Part shown: piece after piece, positions 1-9,080 of the stretch
Position numbering within the stretch: the stretch's first letter is position 1
Layout: every line of letters begins with the position of its first letter
NCBI GenBank assembly: GCA_021775805.1
Contig: JAJFHD010000124.1
Location: 33,771 to 97,770 of the forward strand
Direction of reading: 5' to 3'
From: Alphaproteobacteria bacterium
GTDB taxonomy: Bacteria; Pseudomonadota; Alphaproteobacteria; Rhizobiales; JAJFHC01
DNA length: 64,000 nucleotides
Notes under the pieces: model-generated
Seen by the model: the letters and a program-made list of their open reading frames with translations, nothing else
Databases searched by the model: none
What the model was told of the DNA's origin: nothing
Translations under genes and position numbers: made by a program

Positions 1-1281
1 ATCACCGTCGGGGCCGTACCACGCCGGGATCTGATGACCCCACCACAATTGCCGCGAGATACACCAGGGTTGGATGTTGCGCATCCATTCGTAGTAGGTT
101 TTCTCCCAGTTTTTTGGAACGAATTGGGTCTGGCCGCTCTCGACGGCGACAATCGCAGGTTCCGCAAGGGTTTTGGCATCAACATACCATTGGTCTGTAA
201 GCCACGGTTCAATGACCACGTTGGAACGATCGCCGTACGGAATCGTGTGGGCATGATCGTCGATCTTTTCGACCAGGCCCGCTGCCTCCATATCGCGAAC
301 GACCTGCTCGCGTGCTTCAAAGCGTTCCAGTGACCGGTATTTCTCCGGCACGTTTTCATTCAGGTGGGCGTGTTCGTCAAAGATGTTGATAAGTTCAAGG
401 TCGTGACGGCGGCCGACTTCAAAATCGTTGAAATCGTGTGCCGGTGTAATTTTTACAGCCCCCGATCCCTGCTCGGGATCCGCATAGGCATCGGCCACAA
501 TCGGAATGACGCGGCCGACCAGAGGCAGCACGGCATTTTTTCCAATGAGATCCGCGTAGCGCCCGTCATCGGGATGAACAGCCACCCCGGAATCGCCCAA
601 CATCGTTTCAGGCCTGGTCGTCGCGACAGTGATGAAGCGGTCGTCTTCTCCCTCAATGGGATACTTGAAATGCCACAGATGACCATTGGCGTCGACATTG
701 TTGACCTCAAGGTCCGATATCGCTGTCAGCAGTTTGGGATCCCAGTTTACCAGCCGCTTGTCCTTATAGATCAACCCTTCCCGGTAAAGCGCGACAAAGA
801 CCTTCAGCACGGCGTCCGACAAACCTTGATCCATGGTGAACCGCTCGCGGCTCCAGTCGCATGACGCGCCAAGCCGGCGAAGCTGGTTGATGATCCGGCC
901 GCCCGACTCCGACTTCCAGTCCCAAACCCGCTCGATAAAGGCTTCCCGGCCCATATCACGACGCGAGGGTTCCTGGTTTTCCATCAGCTGCCGCTCAACC
1001 ACCATCTGCGTGGCGATGCCCGCGTGATCCATCCCAGGCTGCCACAGGACGTCCTTGCCGCGCATCCTCTCAAAACGGATAAGAATATCCTGGACCGTGT
1101 TGTTGAGCGCATGGCCCATATGAAGGCTGCCGGTGACGTTTGGCGGCGGGATGACGATACAATAGGGCGTTGCCCCCTGCGCGACCCGTTCCGGGTTGCC
1201 GCCTTTGAAGGCGCCAGACTCTTCCCAGATCTTGTAAAGGCGCGGTTCGATATCCGCTGGCTGATATTTATTGTCCAACAT
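1..1281 (-). CDS. valS: Valyl-tRNA synthetase, N-terminal part (runs off the left edge)
   Basis: Charges tRNA-Val with valine in the cytoplasm. The 427 codons present read MLDNKYQPADIEP at the start, contain the class I signature PPPNVTGSLHMGHA with HMGH at about residues 54-57, and near the window edge the ValRS-typical WCISRQLWWGHQIPAW. The KMSKS loop and anticodon-binding domain lie outside the window. The ATG at 1281 is preferred because GGACAGG lies just upstream; an in-frame ATG ten codons earlier (1311) has no such site. The gene follows popZ in the same direction, an order common in Hyphomicrobiales. Family call is certain; the gene is cut only by the window edge. Confidence 0.97.
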   Translation of the reverse strand, partial: MLDNKYQPADIEPRLYKIWEESGAFKGGNPERVAQGATPYCIVIPPPNVTGSLHMGHALNNTVQDILIRFERMRGKDVLWQPGMDHAGIATQMVVERQLMENQEPSRRDMGREAFIERVWDWKSESGGRIINQLRRLGASCDWSRERFTMDQGLSDAVLKVFVALYREGLIYKDKRLVNWDPKLLTAISDLEVNNVDANGHLWHFKYPIEGEDDRFITVATTRPETMLGDSGVAVHPDDGRYADLIGKNAVLPLVGRVIPIVADAYADPEQGSGAVKITPAHDFNDFEVGRRHDLELINIFDEHAHLNENVPEKYRSLERFEAREQVVRDMEAAGLVEKIDDHAHTIPYGDRSNVVIEPWLTDQWYVDAKTLAEPAIVAVESGQTQFVPKNWEKTYYEWMRNIQPWCISRQLWWGHQIPAWYGPDGD

Positions 1282-1445
1282 CACAACCTGTCCAACATCA
1301 CAATGTTCCATTTACCGCGGTTCGAAGACCGCCGTCCCGGTATTTCAGATTAAGTGCTGTAAACCGTAGTGCGGTACGGAAGTCAACTCCGTGCCGACAC
1401 AGAAAATCCTATGCCACCTTTCCGGAGAAGTGCAATAAACACCGG

Positions 1446-2159
1446 TCAGCGGCGGCGTGCTACACGCTCGATTTCCTCGCGCACGAGCCGTTCGACAAGC
1501 GATGGCAGGTTATCGTCCAGCCACATTTTCAGCATTGGACGCAGCATTTCCTGGACAAGCTCCTCGATCGTCTTGGCGTCGCCATTGTTGAGAAGCATGG
1601 TCTCGGCCAGTTTCCCGAATGCCGCCGACGCCGACACCCCCGCCTCATCCGACAAGAGACCGTCTTGTGGTCCTGCCATTGCCGGGGCAATGGCAGGTTC
1701 AACCGCTAACGGCGGCTCTGGATCAGCCAGTTCCAATACCGGCGGTTCGGGCGCCACAGCAATTTCCGGTTCGGGTTCGACCGACTCCGACGCAAATTCC
1801 AGATCATCGATCGTATCGGGATCAATAAGTTCCATCGGTTCTGCATCCGGAACATCCGCCAGGGGTTCCTCCTCCACAACATCGGTGAGTTCGAAGATGT
1901 CGTCGTTGGGATCGTCCTCGGCTTCGTCGAAGGCCGCTTCCGGCGGTTCGGTGGCTGCAGCCTCTACCGGCTCAGGCACTTCCGGTTCGGGTTCGACCTG
2001 CTCGGCAACTTCCTCTTCCACAGGTTCCGGCTCAACAGGCGCGGCTTCGACAGACCCCACAGGTTCGGCGGCACTCTGATCGTCGTCTGAAATGATTTTC
2101 CGAATGGAAGAGAGAATCTCCTCCATGGTGGGTTCAGAAGCTTGTTCCGTATTGCTCAT
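1446..2159 (-). CDS. popZ: PopZ-family polar organizing protein (DUF2497)
   Basis: PopZ forms a polar scaffold that anchors the chromosome origin region and cell-cycle proteins in alphaproteobacteria. This 237-residue protein has the expected three parts: a short N-terminal helix (EPTMEEILSSIRKII, about residues 9-23), a long middle rich in Pro, Glu and Asp, and a conserved C-terminal oligomerisation region starting near TIEELVQEMLRPMLKMW and ending in Arg residues. The acidic middle is intrinsically disordered in the family. The ATG at 2159 is chosen over an upstream in-frame codon because AAGGGCG precedes it. It lies between tolC and valS, all on the minus strand. Confidence 0.9.
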   Translation of the reverse strand: MSNTEQASEPTMEEILSSIRKIISDDDQSAAEPVGSVEAAPVEPEPVEEEVAEQVEPEPEVPEPVEAAATEPPEAAFDEAEDDPNDDIFELTDVVEEEPLADVPDAEPMELIDPDTIDDLEFASESVEPEPEIAVAPEPPVLELADPEPPLAVEPAIAPAMAGPQDGLLSDEAGVSASAAFGKLAETMLLNNGDAKTIEELVQEMLRPMLKMWLDDNLPSLVERLVREEIERVARRR

Positions 2160-2254
2160 ACGATCGCCCTTGCATTGCCGCACATGGGATCGTTTCTTCC
2201 CGAAGCGCCCCGAATGTCGAAATTACTCTAAACTCAGACTACCCGCTCTATAGT

Positions 2255-3718
2255 CTAATCTGATTCGCCGGTTCCTACGCCTATCCACTTACCACGCGTT
2301 TCTTCGTAGTGCGGGACAGGATCGTAGTACTGCACAGGTAATTTGAGCTCACGGGCGGTCAGTCTGCCAACTGCAGATAAGAGCTGGAAGGCTGCGACGA
2401 CTTCATCACGCCTTGCACTGACCAGGGAGACCTGGGAGTCGAGCAATTCCTGTTCGGCATCCAGCACATCAAGCGTCGTACGCGACCCGACCAGGGCCTC
2501 CTGCTTAACACCCTTGAATGCCAACCGGTTGGCCTCGACTTGCGAACGGGCGGATCTTATCAACTCTCTGATGGCTCTGAGCTGTTCCCATGACGACACC
2601 GCCGCCGCCACGACCTGACGATCCGCTTCGGCAATCTGCAGCCGTCGTTGATTGTTGATTTCCTTGGCCTCACGAACCTGGGAATAAACCGTGCCGGCCT
2701 GATAGAGCGGAATGGTCAATCTGCCGAGCACAGTGGTCGTCTCCGTGCGCGCCGTTGCTGCGGCGGGGTCCAGCCGTCGGCTGTAGGACGCCTCTAGCGA
2801 AGCCTCAGGCAAAAGATCGCCGCGCGCCACCTCGATCGCGTGGCGGGAGGCCTCTTCGGTGTATCCGGCGGCCAACAGCACAGGATTGCGTGAGCGTGCC
2901 GTGGCAACCGCCTGTTTCAGACTTTTCGGCAGGCCGCGCGTATAATTTCTGGGATGCCGCAACGACCCGGGCTGATGCCCGATTATCTGGCGATACGTCG
3001 CGCGGCTGCTGGCCAAGGTCGCCCGCGCCTGGGCCAGGTTCGACAACGCTCCACTCCTCCTGGCTTCCGCCTGAGCAACATCGGTCTTGGTGATTTCACC
3101 GACCCGAAACCGCGCATTCGATGCCCTCAACTGCTCACTCAGCACCGAAACGTTCTTCAACCTAAGATTGACCACGGCCTGGTCGCGCACAACGTCCATG
3201 TAGGCGGTAACGGCGTCGAGCAGGGTCGTCTGTTCCACATTGAGAAGATTCTGGCGGCCCGCAAAAACGGTCGCATCGGCCTGCCGCGTACTGTTCACGG
3301 TTTTCAGTCCCCGGAACACAGGTTGCGTTACGGTAACGGAATAGCCGCGCACATTTCTTTTATCCACGCCGAACGCCGGCTTGGGACGCGTCACCACCCG
3401 CGTCTTGCCATAGTCGGCACTGGTGGAAACCGTCGGGCGCCATCCCGACAGTGCCTGGGCCACTCCCTCATCGGTCGCCCGAAGTCCGGACCGTTCCGCG
3501 CGTAACGTCGGATTGCTCGTGTAGGCCGAACTCAGCGCATCTTTCAGCGTCTCGGCGTCGGCAACACCGGAACCGCCAACCAACGCCATTGTCGCGAGCG
3601 CCAGAATAGCTCTCAAATGACAATTGCTACGATGTAAAGGCCTAGCCAAATCGCTGTCGTGATGTTCACCCACACCGACGCCCCTTCTGCTTGCCCGACT
3701 CAGGCGTACTCGAATCAT
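2255..3718 (-). CDS. tolC: TolC-family outer membrane efflux/secretion channel
   Basis: Trimeric outer-membrane channel that works with inner-membrane pumps or type I secretion systems. About 487 residues, the usual size. The N-terminus contains a hydrophobic secretion segment (LRAILALATMALVGGSGVADA) followed by TLKDALSSAYTSNPTL, the typical start of the first OEP repeat; the two OEP halves follow, with a second LKQAVATARSRNPVL start. The long n-region before the hydrophobic segment makes the start uncertain: an ATG at 3718 is used here, a GTG at 3733 is also in frame, and a later TTG is possible. Its inner-membrane partner is not in the window. Confidence 0.9.
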   Translation of the reverse strand: MIRVRLSRASRRGVGVGEHHDSDLARPLHRSNCHLRAILALATMALVGGSGVADAETLKDALSSAYTSNPTLRAERSGLRATDEGVAQALSGWRPTVSTSADYGKTRVVTRPKPAFGVDKRNVRGYSVTVTQPVFRGLKTVNSTRQADATVFAGRQNLLNVEQTTLLDAVTAYMDVVRDQAVVNLRLKNVSVLSEQLRASNARFRVGEITKTDVAQAEARRSGALSNLAQARATLASSRATYRQIIGHQPGSLRHPRNYTRGLPKSLKQAVATARSRNPVLLAAGYTEEASRHAIEVARGDLLPEASLEASYSRRLDPAAATARTETTTVLGRLTIPLYQAGTVYSQVREAKEINNQRRLQIAEADRQVVAAAVSSWEQLRAIRELIRSARSQVEANRLAFKGVKQEALVGSRTTLDVLDAEQELLDSQVSLVSARRDEVVAAFQLLSAVGRLTARELKLPVQYYDPVPHYEETRGKWIGVGTGESD

Positions 3719-3754
3719 ATCAACTTTACTCACAATTTTACAGGTCTTTACAGA

Positions 3755-4426
3755 TCAGAACACAAACTCGGCATGACGTACGACACCGGGCAACGGCGGT
3801 ACCGACACATCGAACACGACTTTGGAACCGACCACATCACCACGTTTCACGAACAAACAGGCTTCGCCAATCGCTCCCTGACCGACAACCGCGACCATCC
3901 GTCCACCGTCTTTCAGCTGATCGAGAAGCGATTGCGGCGCCTCAGGCACCGAACCGCCGACAAAAATCACATCGTATGGACCTTCGGAGGCATAACCTTC
4001 CGTAAGGCCACCGGTCACAACCGCCACATTGTCGATGCCCTGGTCGAGCAGGGTCTGCGTTGCTGTCGCGGCCAGTTCTTCGTCCGCTTCCAGCGCAACA
4101 ACCGAGTCGGCAACCTGCGCCAGTACCGCAGACGAGTATCCGGTTGCGCAGCCGACGTCGAGGACAAGGTCTGTTGATTTGACGTCGGCAGCCTGGACCA
4201 TGCGTGAGAACGGCATCGGTTCCATGAGATAGCGCGCCACCTGGTCATCGCCGAAATGGCCGATCAGAACGTCTTCGTCCATATAGGCAAGCGACTTGCG
4301 TCCCGCCGGCAGGAACGCCTCGCGAGCGATTGACGACATGGCATCAAGAAGTCCCCGGTTCGTCACATCGCTGGGACGGACTTGGGATTCGACCATGTTG
4401 TGTCGCGCAGTTTCGAAATCAATCAT
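3755..4426 (-). CDS. Protein-L-isoaspartate O-methyltransferase family protein
   Basis: SAM-dependent methyltransferase fold of 223 residues. The SAM-binding motif I is visible as VLDVGCATGYSSAVLA. The N-terminus MIDFETARHNMVESQVRP is typical of the alphaproteobacterial Pcm-like proteins found next to tolC. I do not see the QTISxPxMHA-type substrate motif of true Pcm enzymes; the equivalent stretch reads GHFGDDQVARYLMEPM. It may therefore not repair isoaspartyl residues, and the symbol pcm is withheld. The ATG at 4426 follows a GAGGG site. Transcribed toward tolC with a 36-base gap, so probably co-transcribed. Confidence 0.82.
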   Translation of the reverse strand: MIDFETARHNMVESQVRPSDVTNRGLLDAMSSIAREAFLPAGRKSLAYMDEDVLIGHFGDDQVARYLMEPMPFSRMVQAADVKSTDLVLDVGCATGYSSAVLAQVADSVVALEADEELAATATQTLLDQGIDNVAVVTGGLTEGYASEGPYDVIFVGGSVPEAPQSLLDQLKDGGRMVAVVGQGAIGEACLFVKRGDVVGSKVVFDVSVPPLPGVVRHAEFVF

Positions 4427-4603
4427 CGATGCCCTCAAATATCAAAACTCAATTTGTCTGCAGCCCCACTGCGGTTCCAGACATAACCAAGTGCCTTCTA
4501 AAGGCCAATAGGAATACGCCAACATAATGACATTTTTTTGCAGCGGGTATCATTATGGTTTTTGACATCCACCATGCTTTGATATATCGCTCCCCATCTT
4601 GAA

Positions 4604-4677
4604 GGCCACGTGGCGGAGTGGTGACGCAGCGGACTGCAAATCCGTATACCCCGGTTCGATTCCGGGCGTGGCCTCCA
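4604..4677 (+). tRNA. tRNA-Cys (GCA)
   Basis: Cloverleaf read by eye: acceptor stem GGCCACG pairs with CGTGGCC, discriminator T, CCA encoded at 4675-4677. The anticodon stem GCGGA/TCCGT encloses CTGCAAA with anticodon GCA, and the T arm contains GGTTCGATTCC. 74 bases. Confidence 0.97.
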
Positions 4678-4741
4678 GTTTCTCAACAAATACAGATAAA
4701 TATTTGATTCGTGAAGGTTTTCCGCGCCGGAGACGGCTGGC

Positions 4742-5041
4742 TCAATTGAGGGCTTCCCATAAACGCGGAAATCTACGTCGCAAGACCCGGCCAAGCTTGA
4801 CGGTTGCCCGACGGCGCCATCGCCTGACCGACGGCAAGTCGATGGACAAGACGATCAGCCCCAGAGGCACCATCCAAAATCCGAGAACCGGCAGAAACCC
4901 GAGAAAGCCGCCGACAATCAGGACAATCCCGATCAGGATCCTGAGCAAGCGGCTGGCGGGAAGTTGCAGCCGGCGTTTGCCGAATTTCAGAGTTGTCAAT
5001 CTTTCGCTCCCCGAGTCTTCCTGCAGCAAGACATAGGACAT
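4742..5041 (-). CDS. Small two-helix membrane protein, unknown function
   Basis: A 99-residue protein starting MSYVLLQEDSG. It has a basic stretch (KFGKRRLQLPASR), a hydrophobic hairpin of about 35 residues with Gly and Pro in the middle (IVLIVGGFLGFLPVLG and WMVPLGLIVLSID), and a very basic C-terminus (VRRWRRRATVKLGRVLRRR). Similar short membrane proteins are common in alphaproteobacteria without a known role. The strand is opposite to the flanking tRNAs. The open frame extends to 5161, but the upstream part is Gly/Pro-rich and looks non-coding, so the ATG at 5041 is preferred although its ribosome site is weak. Confidence 0.6.
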   Translation of the reverse strand: MSYVLLQEDSGSERLTTLKFGKRRLQLPASRLLRILIGIVLIVGGFLGFLPVLGFWMVPLGLIVLSIDLPSVRRWRRRATVKLGRVLRRRFPRLWEALN

Positions 5042-5228
5042 TCCCGCGTTCTTGCAATCCCATTTGCCGGGCGGTCCGACAGATACCGGACCACCGCCGA
5101 CGCCACTTGTTTTTTCGTGCCATGGCCTCATCAAGAATTTACTTGCAAATTGGCTTTGCAACCCGGTCTTGTCTTTGCTATATGCCTGTTCACCAATTCA
5201 GGCGCGGCTGTATGTGTTCGCGCCGTGA

Positions 5229-5304
5229 TCCCCAGTAGCTCAGTTGGTAGAGCAAGCGGCTGTTAACCGCTTTGTCGCTGGTTCGAGTCCGGCCTGGGGA
5301 GCCA
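5229..5304 (+). tRNA. tRNA-Asn (GTT)
   Basis: Acceptor stem TCCCCAG pairs with CTGGGGA, discriminator G, CCA encoded at 5302-5304. The D arm has AGCTCAGTTGGTAGAGC. The anticodon stem AGCGG/CCGCT encloses CTGTTAA with anticodon GTT; the T arm has GGTTCGAGTCC. 76 bases. Confidence 0.98.
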
Positions 5305-5311
5305 GTTTCCC

Positions 5312-5352
5312 AAAAGGGTCAACGTGTGGAACGTTGACCCTTTTGTCGTTTT
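5312..5352 (+). terminator. Intrinsic terminator after tRNA-Asn
   Basis: Perfect 14-bp stem (AAAAGGGTCAACGT at 5312-5325 with its complement at 5331-5344), five-base loop GTGGA, ending in TTTT and followed by gtcgtttt. It is seven bases past the tRNA CCA. Because the stem begins with AAAA it can also act on the opposite strand, ending transcripts of the convergent methyltransferase gene. Confidence 0.88.
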
Positions 5353-5362
5353 GGCCGTCAGA

Positions 5363-6013
5363 TCACTTTTTCTGGGCAACAACAACTTCCGACGCGACGC
5401 CTGCCGCAAGCACAGTCTGGCGGTGGCGTAATAGCCAGTCCGATCTGTCAAAATGGCTGCTCAAGTTGAGCGGACGGCACCCGCCGACACGCCTCGGTGA
5501 CAGCCGATACGCGATTGACCATACACCGCTCATGAATCTCTGAGCAGCACCTTGACCCCGGGCGAGACTGACCGCACCATACACGCCGCCCGGTTTAAGC
5601 ACCCGTGACACTTCCGATACAATCTGCGCAATCATGTCATTCGGCATCAGGTCCAGAACATAGGTTGCCAGAAAAGTATCGAACCCCGTCGGCAATCCCC
5701 GCAACTGCTCGAGGCCGTCACCCAGCACGACTGTCACGCGCCCGTCAAAGGCGCGGAGTCTGTCTGTGGTCAACGTCACCATGGTGTCGCTGATGTCCAC
5801 GCCCCAATAGAGCGCATTTTCCGGCAATTCGTTGCGAAGCAGACGCTCCGCCAGCCTTCCCGTGCCGCACCCGATCTCGCCGACAGACTGAGCACGGCCA
5901 ATATTAAGGTGCGGAATCAGTTCCAGGAACGCTGCGTCCTCGTAACGCGCCTCGCGGTCCTGTCCGGCACCCAGCCGGTCGTAGTGGGCTTTGATCTGCG
6001 ATTGAGACAGCAT
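5363..6013 (-). CDS. Class I SAM-dependent methyltransferase
   Basis: 216-residue methyltransferase of the UbiE/Methyltransf_11 type. Motif I is VGEIGCGTGRLAE (about residues 43-55), the acidic residue binding the ribose is in WGVDISDTM, and the post-motif region reads YVLDLMPNDMIAQIVSEVSRVLKPGG, typical of small-molecule methyltransferases. The C-terminal part varies in this family and does not show the substrate. It stands 65 bases downstream of the malic enzyme gene on the same strand; no pathway can be inferred from that. Confidence 0.85.
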   Translation of the reverse strand: MLSQSQIKAHYDRLGAGQDREARYEDAAFLELIPHLNIGRAQSVGEIGCGTGRLAERLLRNELPENALYWGVDISDTMVTLTTDRLRAFDGRVTVVLGDGLEQLRGLPTGFDTFLATYVLDLMPNDMIAQIVSEVSRVLKPGGVYGAVSLARGQGAAQRFMSGVWSIAYRLSPRRVGGCRPLNLSSHFDRSDWLLRHRQTVLAAGVASEVVVAQKK

Positions 6014-6078
6014 TAGCTTCGCTTCATGTCCCGGTGAGAATGTCGCCTTCCAACAACTGCAGTGTCAGGTCCTTCGCC

Positions 6079-7749
6079 TCACGAGAATTCCCGATATGTC
6101 GGTGTCCACATCATGTCATCGATCAGATCGGCAACAGCGTCGGGATCAGTCACATCCGTGTGCCCCTGTTCCACGGCCTTGCGTCCGACGGCCATCGCAA
6201 TTTCCCGGCTTAAATGACGAATTTCCGTGAGCGGCGGCAGAAGCGACGCACCGTAAGTCACATCTTTGGAACTCTCAAACCCGATAACGTGAGCCGCAGC
6301 CATGAACATCTCGTCGCTCACGGCGCGTGCCCTGACCGCCCGAACCCCGAGCCCCATGCCCGGAAAGGCATAGGAATTATTGCATTGCGCGGTGTGGTAG
6401 GTGGTGCCTTCAAATTCGACCGGGTCAAACGGGCTGCCGGTCGCCATCAGCACGCGGCCGCCGCTCCAGGGAACCAAATTGGCGGGAATGCCCTCTGTAC
6501 GGGCGGTGGGGTTCGACAAGGGCAGGATGATCGGCCGCTCGTTGATTGACGCCATCATTTCCACGACCTCTCTGGAAAACAGTCCGCCCTGCCCCGAAAC
6601 GCCAATGAGAACGGAAGGCCTTGCGTTTCTGACCACATCCAGCAATCCATATTCCGACGGTTTATCGGTTTGCCATGAGGCAATTTCCGAGGCGGTTCTG
6701 AGGAACTTCCTTTGCTGGCCTGTCAATTCATCAAGGCCCTCCCGGACGAGACCGTGCCTGTCCACCAGGTAGAACCGCCCATAGGCCTCTGCCTCGCTCA
6801 GACCCTCAAGCATCAGGCCGCGCACCAGTTGTTCGGCAATGCCGCAGCCGGCGGATCCCGCCCCTGCCAGAACAAACACCTGATCCTTGAAGGCGGTGCC
6901 CGCAGCATGGGTCCCGGCCAGTACAGTCCCCATCGCAACTGCAGCGGTGCCCTGAATGTCATCGTTGAAACAACAGATCTGGTGACGGTACTTTTCAAGC
7001 AGAGTGTGGGCATGGGCCCGGCCGAAGTCCTCAAACTGAACCAGCACGCCCGGAAACTTGCGTTTGATCCCCTGCATGACGCGGTCGACGAAGTCGTAAT
7101 AGTCGTCCCCCGTCACCCGGTTTTGAGCCCAGCCAATATAAAACGGGTCGTTTAACAGGTCCTGGTTGTTGGTTCCCACATCGATCAGGATCGGAAGGCA
7201 CACGTTGGGATCGATTCCGCCGCTTGCCGTGTAGAGAGCCAGCTTGCCGATCGGAATTCCCATACCGCCGGCGCCCTGGTCCCCGATCCCGAGAATCGCC
7301 TCGCTGTCGGTGATGACGATGACGTCGACCTGATGCGGCGTGGCATTGTCGAGGATACGGTCCACATAATCCCTCTCAGGGTATGCAATGAACAATCCAC
7401 GTGGTTTGCGATAGATTTCGGAAAACCTCTGGCACGCCTCGCCCACGGTCGGAGTATAGATGATCGGCGTCATCTCAGCCGGGTAATCCATGATCAACCG
7501 GTAAAACAGGGTCTCGTTGGCATCCTGGAGTTGGCGCAGGTAGATGTGTCTCTCGATGTCCGACTCTTTGGCACGGTAGGCCCGATAGGCGCGCACGACC
7601 TGCTGGTCCAGGGTCTCTTCGTGTGGCGGCAGAAGACCCAGCAGCCCGTGCTTGAGACGTTCATCCCAGGTGAATGCCGTGCCTTTGTTGTACTGCGGTA
7701 ACTCCAGAAGTTGTTGACCACGCGGAAGATCGTCCAGTCCACTTTTCAT
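6079..7749 (-). CDS. NAD-dependent malic enzyme (oxaloacetate-decarboxylating type)
   Basis: Oxidative decarboxylation of malate to pyruvate and CO2 in the cytosol. About 556 residues, the length of the large SfcA/MaeA-type enzymes rather than the malic enzyme-phosphotransacetylase fusions. Visible family motifs are IIYTPTVGEACQ, the Lys-containing RKPRGLFIAYP, the metal-binding QFEDFGRAHAH and CCFNDDIQGTAAV, and the nucleotide-binding VFVLAGAGSAGCGIA; near the C-terminus is IILPLSNPTARTEG. The ATG at 7749 is taken, as the TTG two codons upstream is less likely. The cofactor call (NAD) rests on similarity to SfcA/MaeA and is not proven. Confidence 0.93.
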   Translation of the reverse strand: MKSGLDDLPRGQQLLELPQYNKGTAFTWDERLKHGLLGLLPPHEETLDQQVVRAYRAYRAKESDIERHIYLRQLQDANETLFYRLIMDYPAEMTPIIYTPTVGEACQRFSEIYRKPRGLFIAYPERDYVDRILDNATPHQVDVIVITDSEAILGIGDQGAGGMGIPIGKLALYTASGGIDPNVCLPILIDVGTNNQDLLNDPFYIGWAQNRVTGDDYYDFVDRVMQGIKRKFPGVLVQFEDFGRAHAHTLLEKYRHQICCFNDDIQGTAAVAMGTVLAGTHAAGTAFKDQVFVLAGAGSAGCGIAEQLVRGLMLEGLSEAEAYGRFYLVDRHGLVREGLDELTGQQRKFLRTASEIASWQTDKPSEYGLLDVVRNARPSVLIGVSGQGGLFSREVVEMMASINERPIILPLSNPTARTEGIPANLVPWSGGRVLMATGSPFDPVEFEGTTYHTAQCNNSYAFPGMGLGVRAVRARAVSDEMFMAAAHVIGFESSKDVTYGASLLPPLTEIRHLSREIAMAVGRKAVEQGHTDVTDPDAVADLIDDMMWTPTYREFS

Positions 7750-8060
7750 TCGCAATCCAATTTATGTCTGCGCTGACGGCTATCAGCAGTTTTGGGAAAG
7801 CTGCCCGATTTGATGGCAGGCACAGGATATCCGTATTCAAGAATTCGTTCACGGTCACGACACGGCATTGTTTCACAATCGTTTGAACAATGCTCAACCT
7901 TTCGATTGTTGTACAAAGCCCTGAGCTGGCCCACAACAGGGATGCAAAAACCATCACTTGAACGCCGCTTCGCGCAAGGCTAGGTTCGCCTCAACAGGCA
8001 CGCTCCCGCTGCCCAACGCGCGTCACTGCCGAACACGTCAAGCCCGGAGACCGGAACAAT
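7750..8060. other. Divergent intergenic region (malic enzyme / cysK)
   Basis: About 310 bases separate the starts of two diverging genes, so both promoters should lie here. It is more AT-rich than its surroundings. Imperfect repeats of CAATCG/CGATTG occur around 7870-7905 and could be an operator. I see no convincing small gene, riboswitch or terminator; the open frames crossing it are not protein-like. Confidence 0.4.
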
Positions 8061-9065
8061 ATGACAATCTGCAATGGATTGCTTGAGGCAATCGGCAACA
8101 CACCTCTGATCAAACTCAAGCGCGCGTCCGAAGAAACCGGCTGCACCATACTCGGCAAGGCCGAATTCATGAATCCGGGGCAATCCGTTAAGGACCGTGC
8201 GGCGTTGTTCATTGTCAAGGACGCTGTCGAGAAAGGCCTGCTGAAACCGGGAGGCGTGATTGTCGAAGGAACAGCCGGCAATACAGGAATTGGCCTCACC
8301 ATGGTCGGCAACGCCATGGGTTTCAGGACAGTCATTGTGATCCCTGAAACCCAGTCACAGGAAAAGAAGGACACGTTGCGCCTGATGGGCGCCGAACTTA
8401 TCGAAGTCCCCGCAGTGCCCTACAAGAACCCGGACAACTACGTGAAGTATTCCGGCCGTCTCGCCGACGAACTGAATGAAAAGGAAGCAAACGGCGCCGT
8501 CTGGGCCAACCAGTTCGACAATGTTGCCAACCGCCGGGCTCACGTGGAAACCACGGCGCCGGAAATCTGGCAGCAAACGGACGGGCACGTTGACGGATTC
8601 ACCTGCGCGATTGGCTCCGGTGGCACGCTGGCGGGTGTCGGCGAAGGCCTCAAGGCTCGAAACAAGGATGTCAGGATCGCGTTGGCCGATCCGATGGGGT
8701 CTGCCCTGTACAACCATTATGCGCATGGCGAAATGAAGGCCGAAGGATCCTCGATCACCGAGGGAATCGGGCAAGGCCGGGTCACTGCCAACCTTGTTGA
8801 CGCCCAGATCGACACAGCTTTTCAGATCCCTGACGCGGAGGCGGTATCTATTGCCTTCGACCTTCTCGAACACGAGGGCATGTGTCTGGGCGGTTCAAGT
8901 GGGATAAATGTCGCCGGCGCCATCCGCCTGGCCCGCGAAATGGGGCCGGGCCATACCATCGTGACAGTGCTTTGCGACTACGGTACGCGTTACCAAAGCC
9001 GGTTGTTCAACCCCGAGTTCCTGAAGGAAAAAGGCCTGCCGGTGCCCGCGTGGCTGAACAGATAG
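8061..9065 (+). CDS. cysK: Cysteine synthase A (O-acetylserine sulfhydrylase)
   Basis: PLP enzyme that joins O-acetylserine and sulfide to give cysteine. 334 residues. The PLP lysine is K44 in NPGQSVKDRAA; the substrate loop TAGNTGIGL is present (the common form is SGNTG), followed by the phosphate-binding IGSGGTLAGVG and the C-terminal GGSSGINVAGA. The ATG follows GGAGACCGG. It starts a plus-strand run with AlaX, a sulfurtransferase and a GNAT protein, with short gaps, suggesting one transcript related to cysteine and sulfur handling. Slightly longer than the classical CysK; a cystathionine beta-synthase-like role cannot be excluded. Confidence 0.92.
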   Translation: MTICNGLLEAIGNTPLIKLKRASEETGCTILGKAEFMNPGQSVKDRAALFIVKDAVEKGLLKPGGVIVEGTAGNTGIGLTMVGNAMGFRTVIVIPETQSQEKKDTLRLMGAELIEVPAVPYKNPDNYVKYSGRLADELNEKEANGAVWANQFDNVANRRAHVETTAPEIWQQTDGHVDGFTCAIGSGGTLAGVGEGLKARNKDVRIALADPMGSALYNHYAHGEMKAEGSSITEGIGQGRVTANLVDAQIDTAFQIPDAEAVSIAFDLLEHEGMCLGGSSGINVAGAIRLAREMGPGHTIVTVLCDYGTRYQSRLFNPEFLKEKGLPVPAWLNR

Positions 9066-9080
9066 AAAGACCAACGGTTC

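Noticed and set aside
1369..2079. A Ser/Gly/Thr-rich plus-strand open frame resembling a repetitive surface protein
   Set aside because: It is the antisense of the acidic Pro/Glu-rich part of popZ; the low complexity comes from that.
4498..4794. Minus-strand open frame containing RPRPESNRGIRICSPLRHH
   Set aside because: This is the well-known false protein produced by translating the antisense of a tRNA gene, here tRNA-Cys.
5263..5451. Minus-strand open frame ending NWLPRPDSNQRQSG
   Set aside because: Antisense of tRNA-Asn and its terminator; not a gene.
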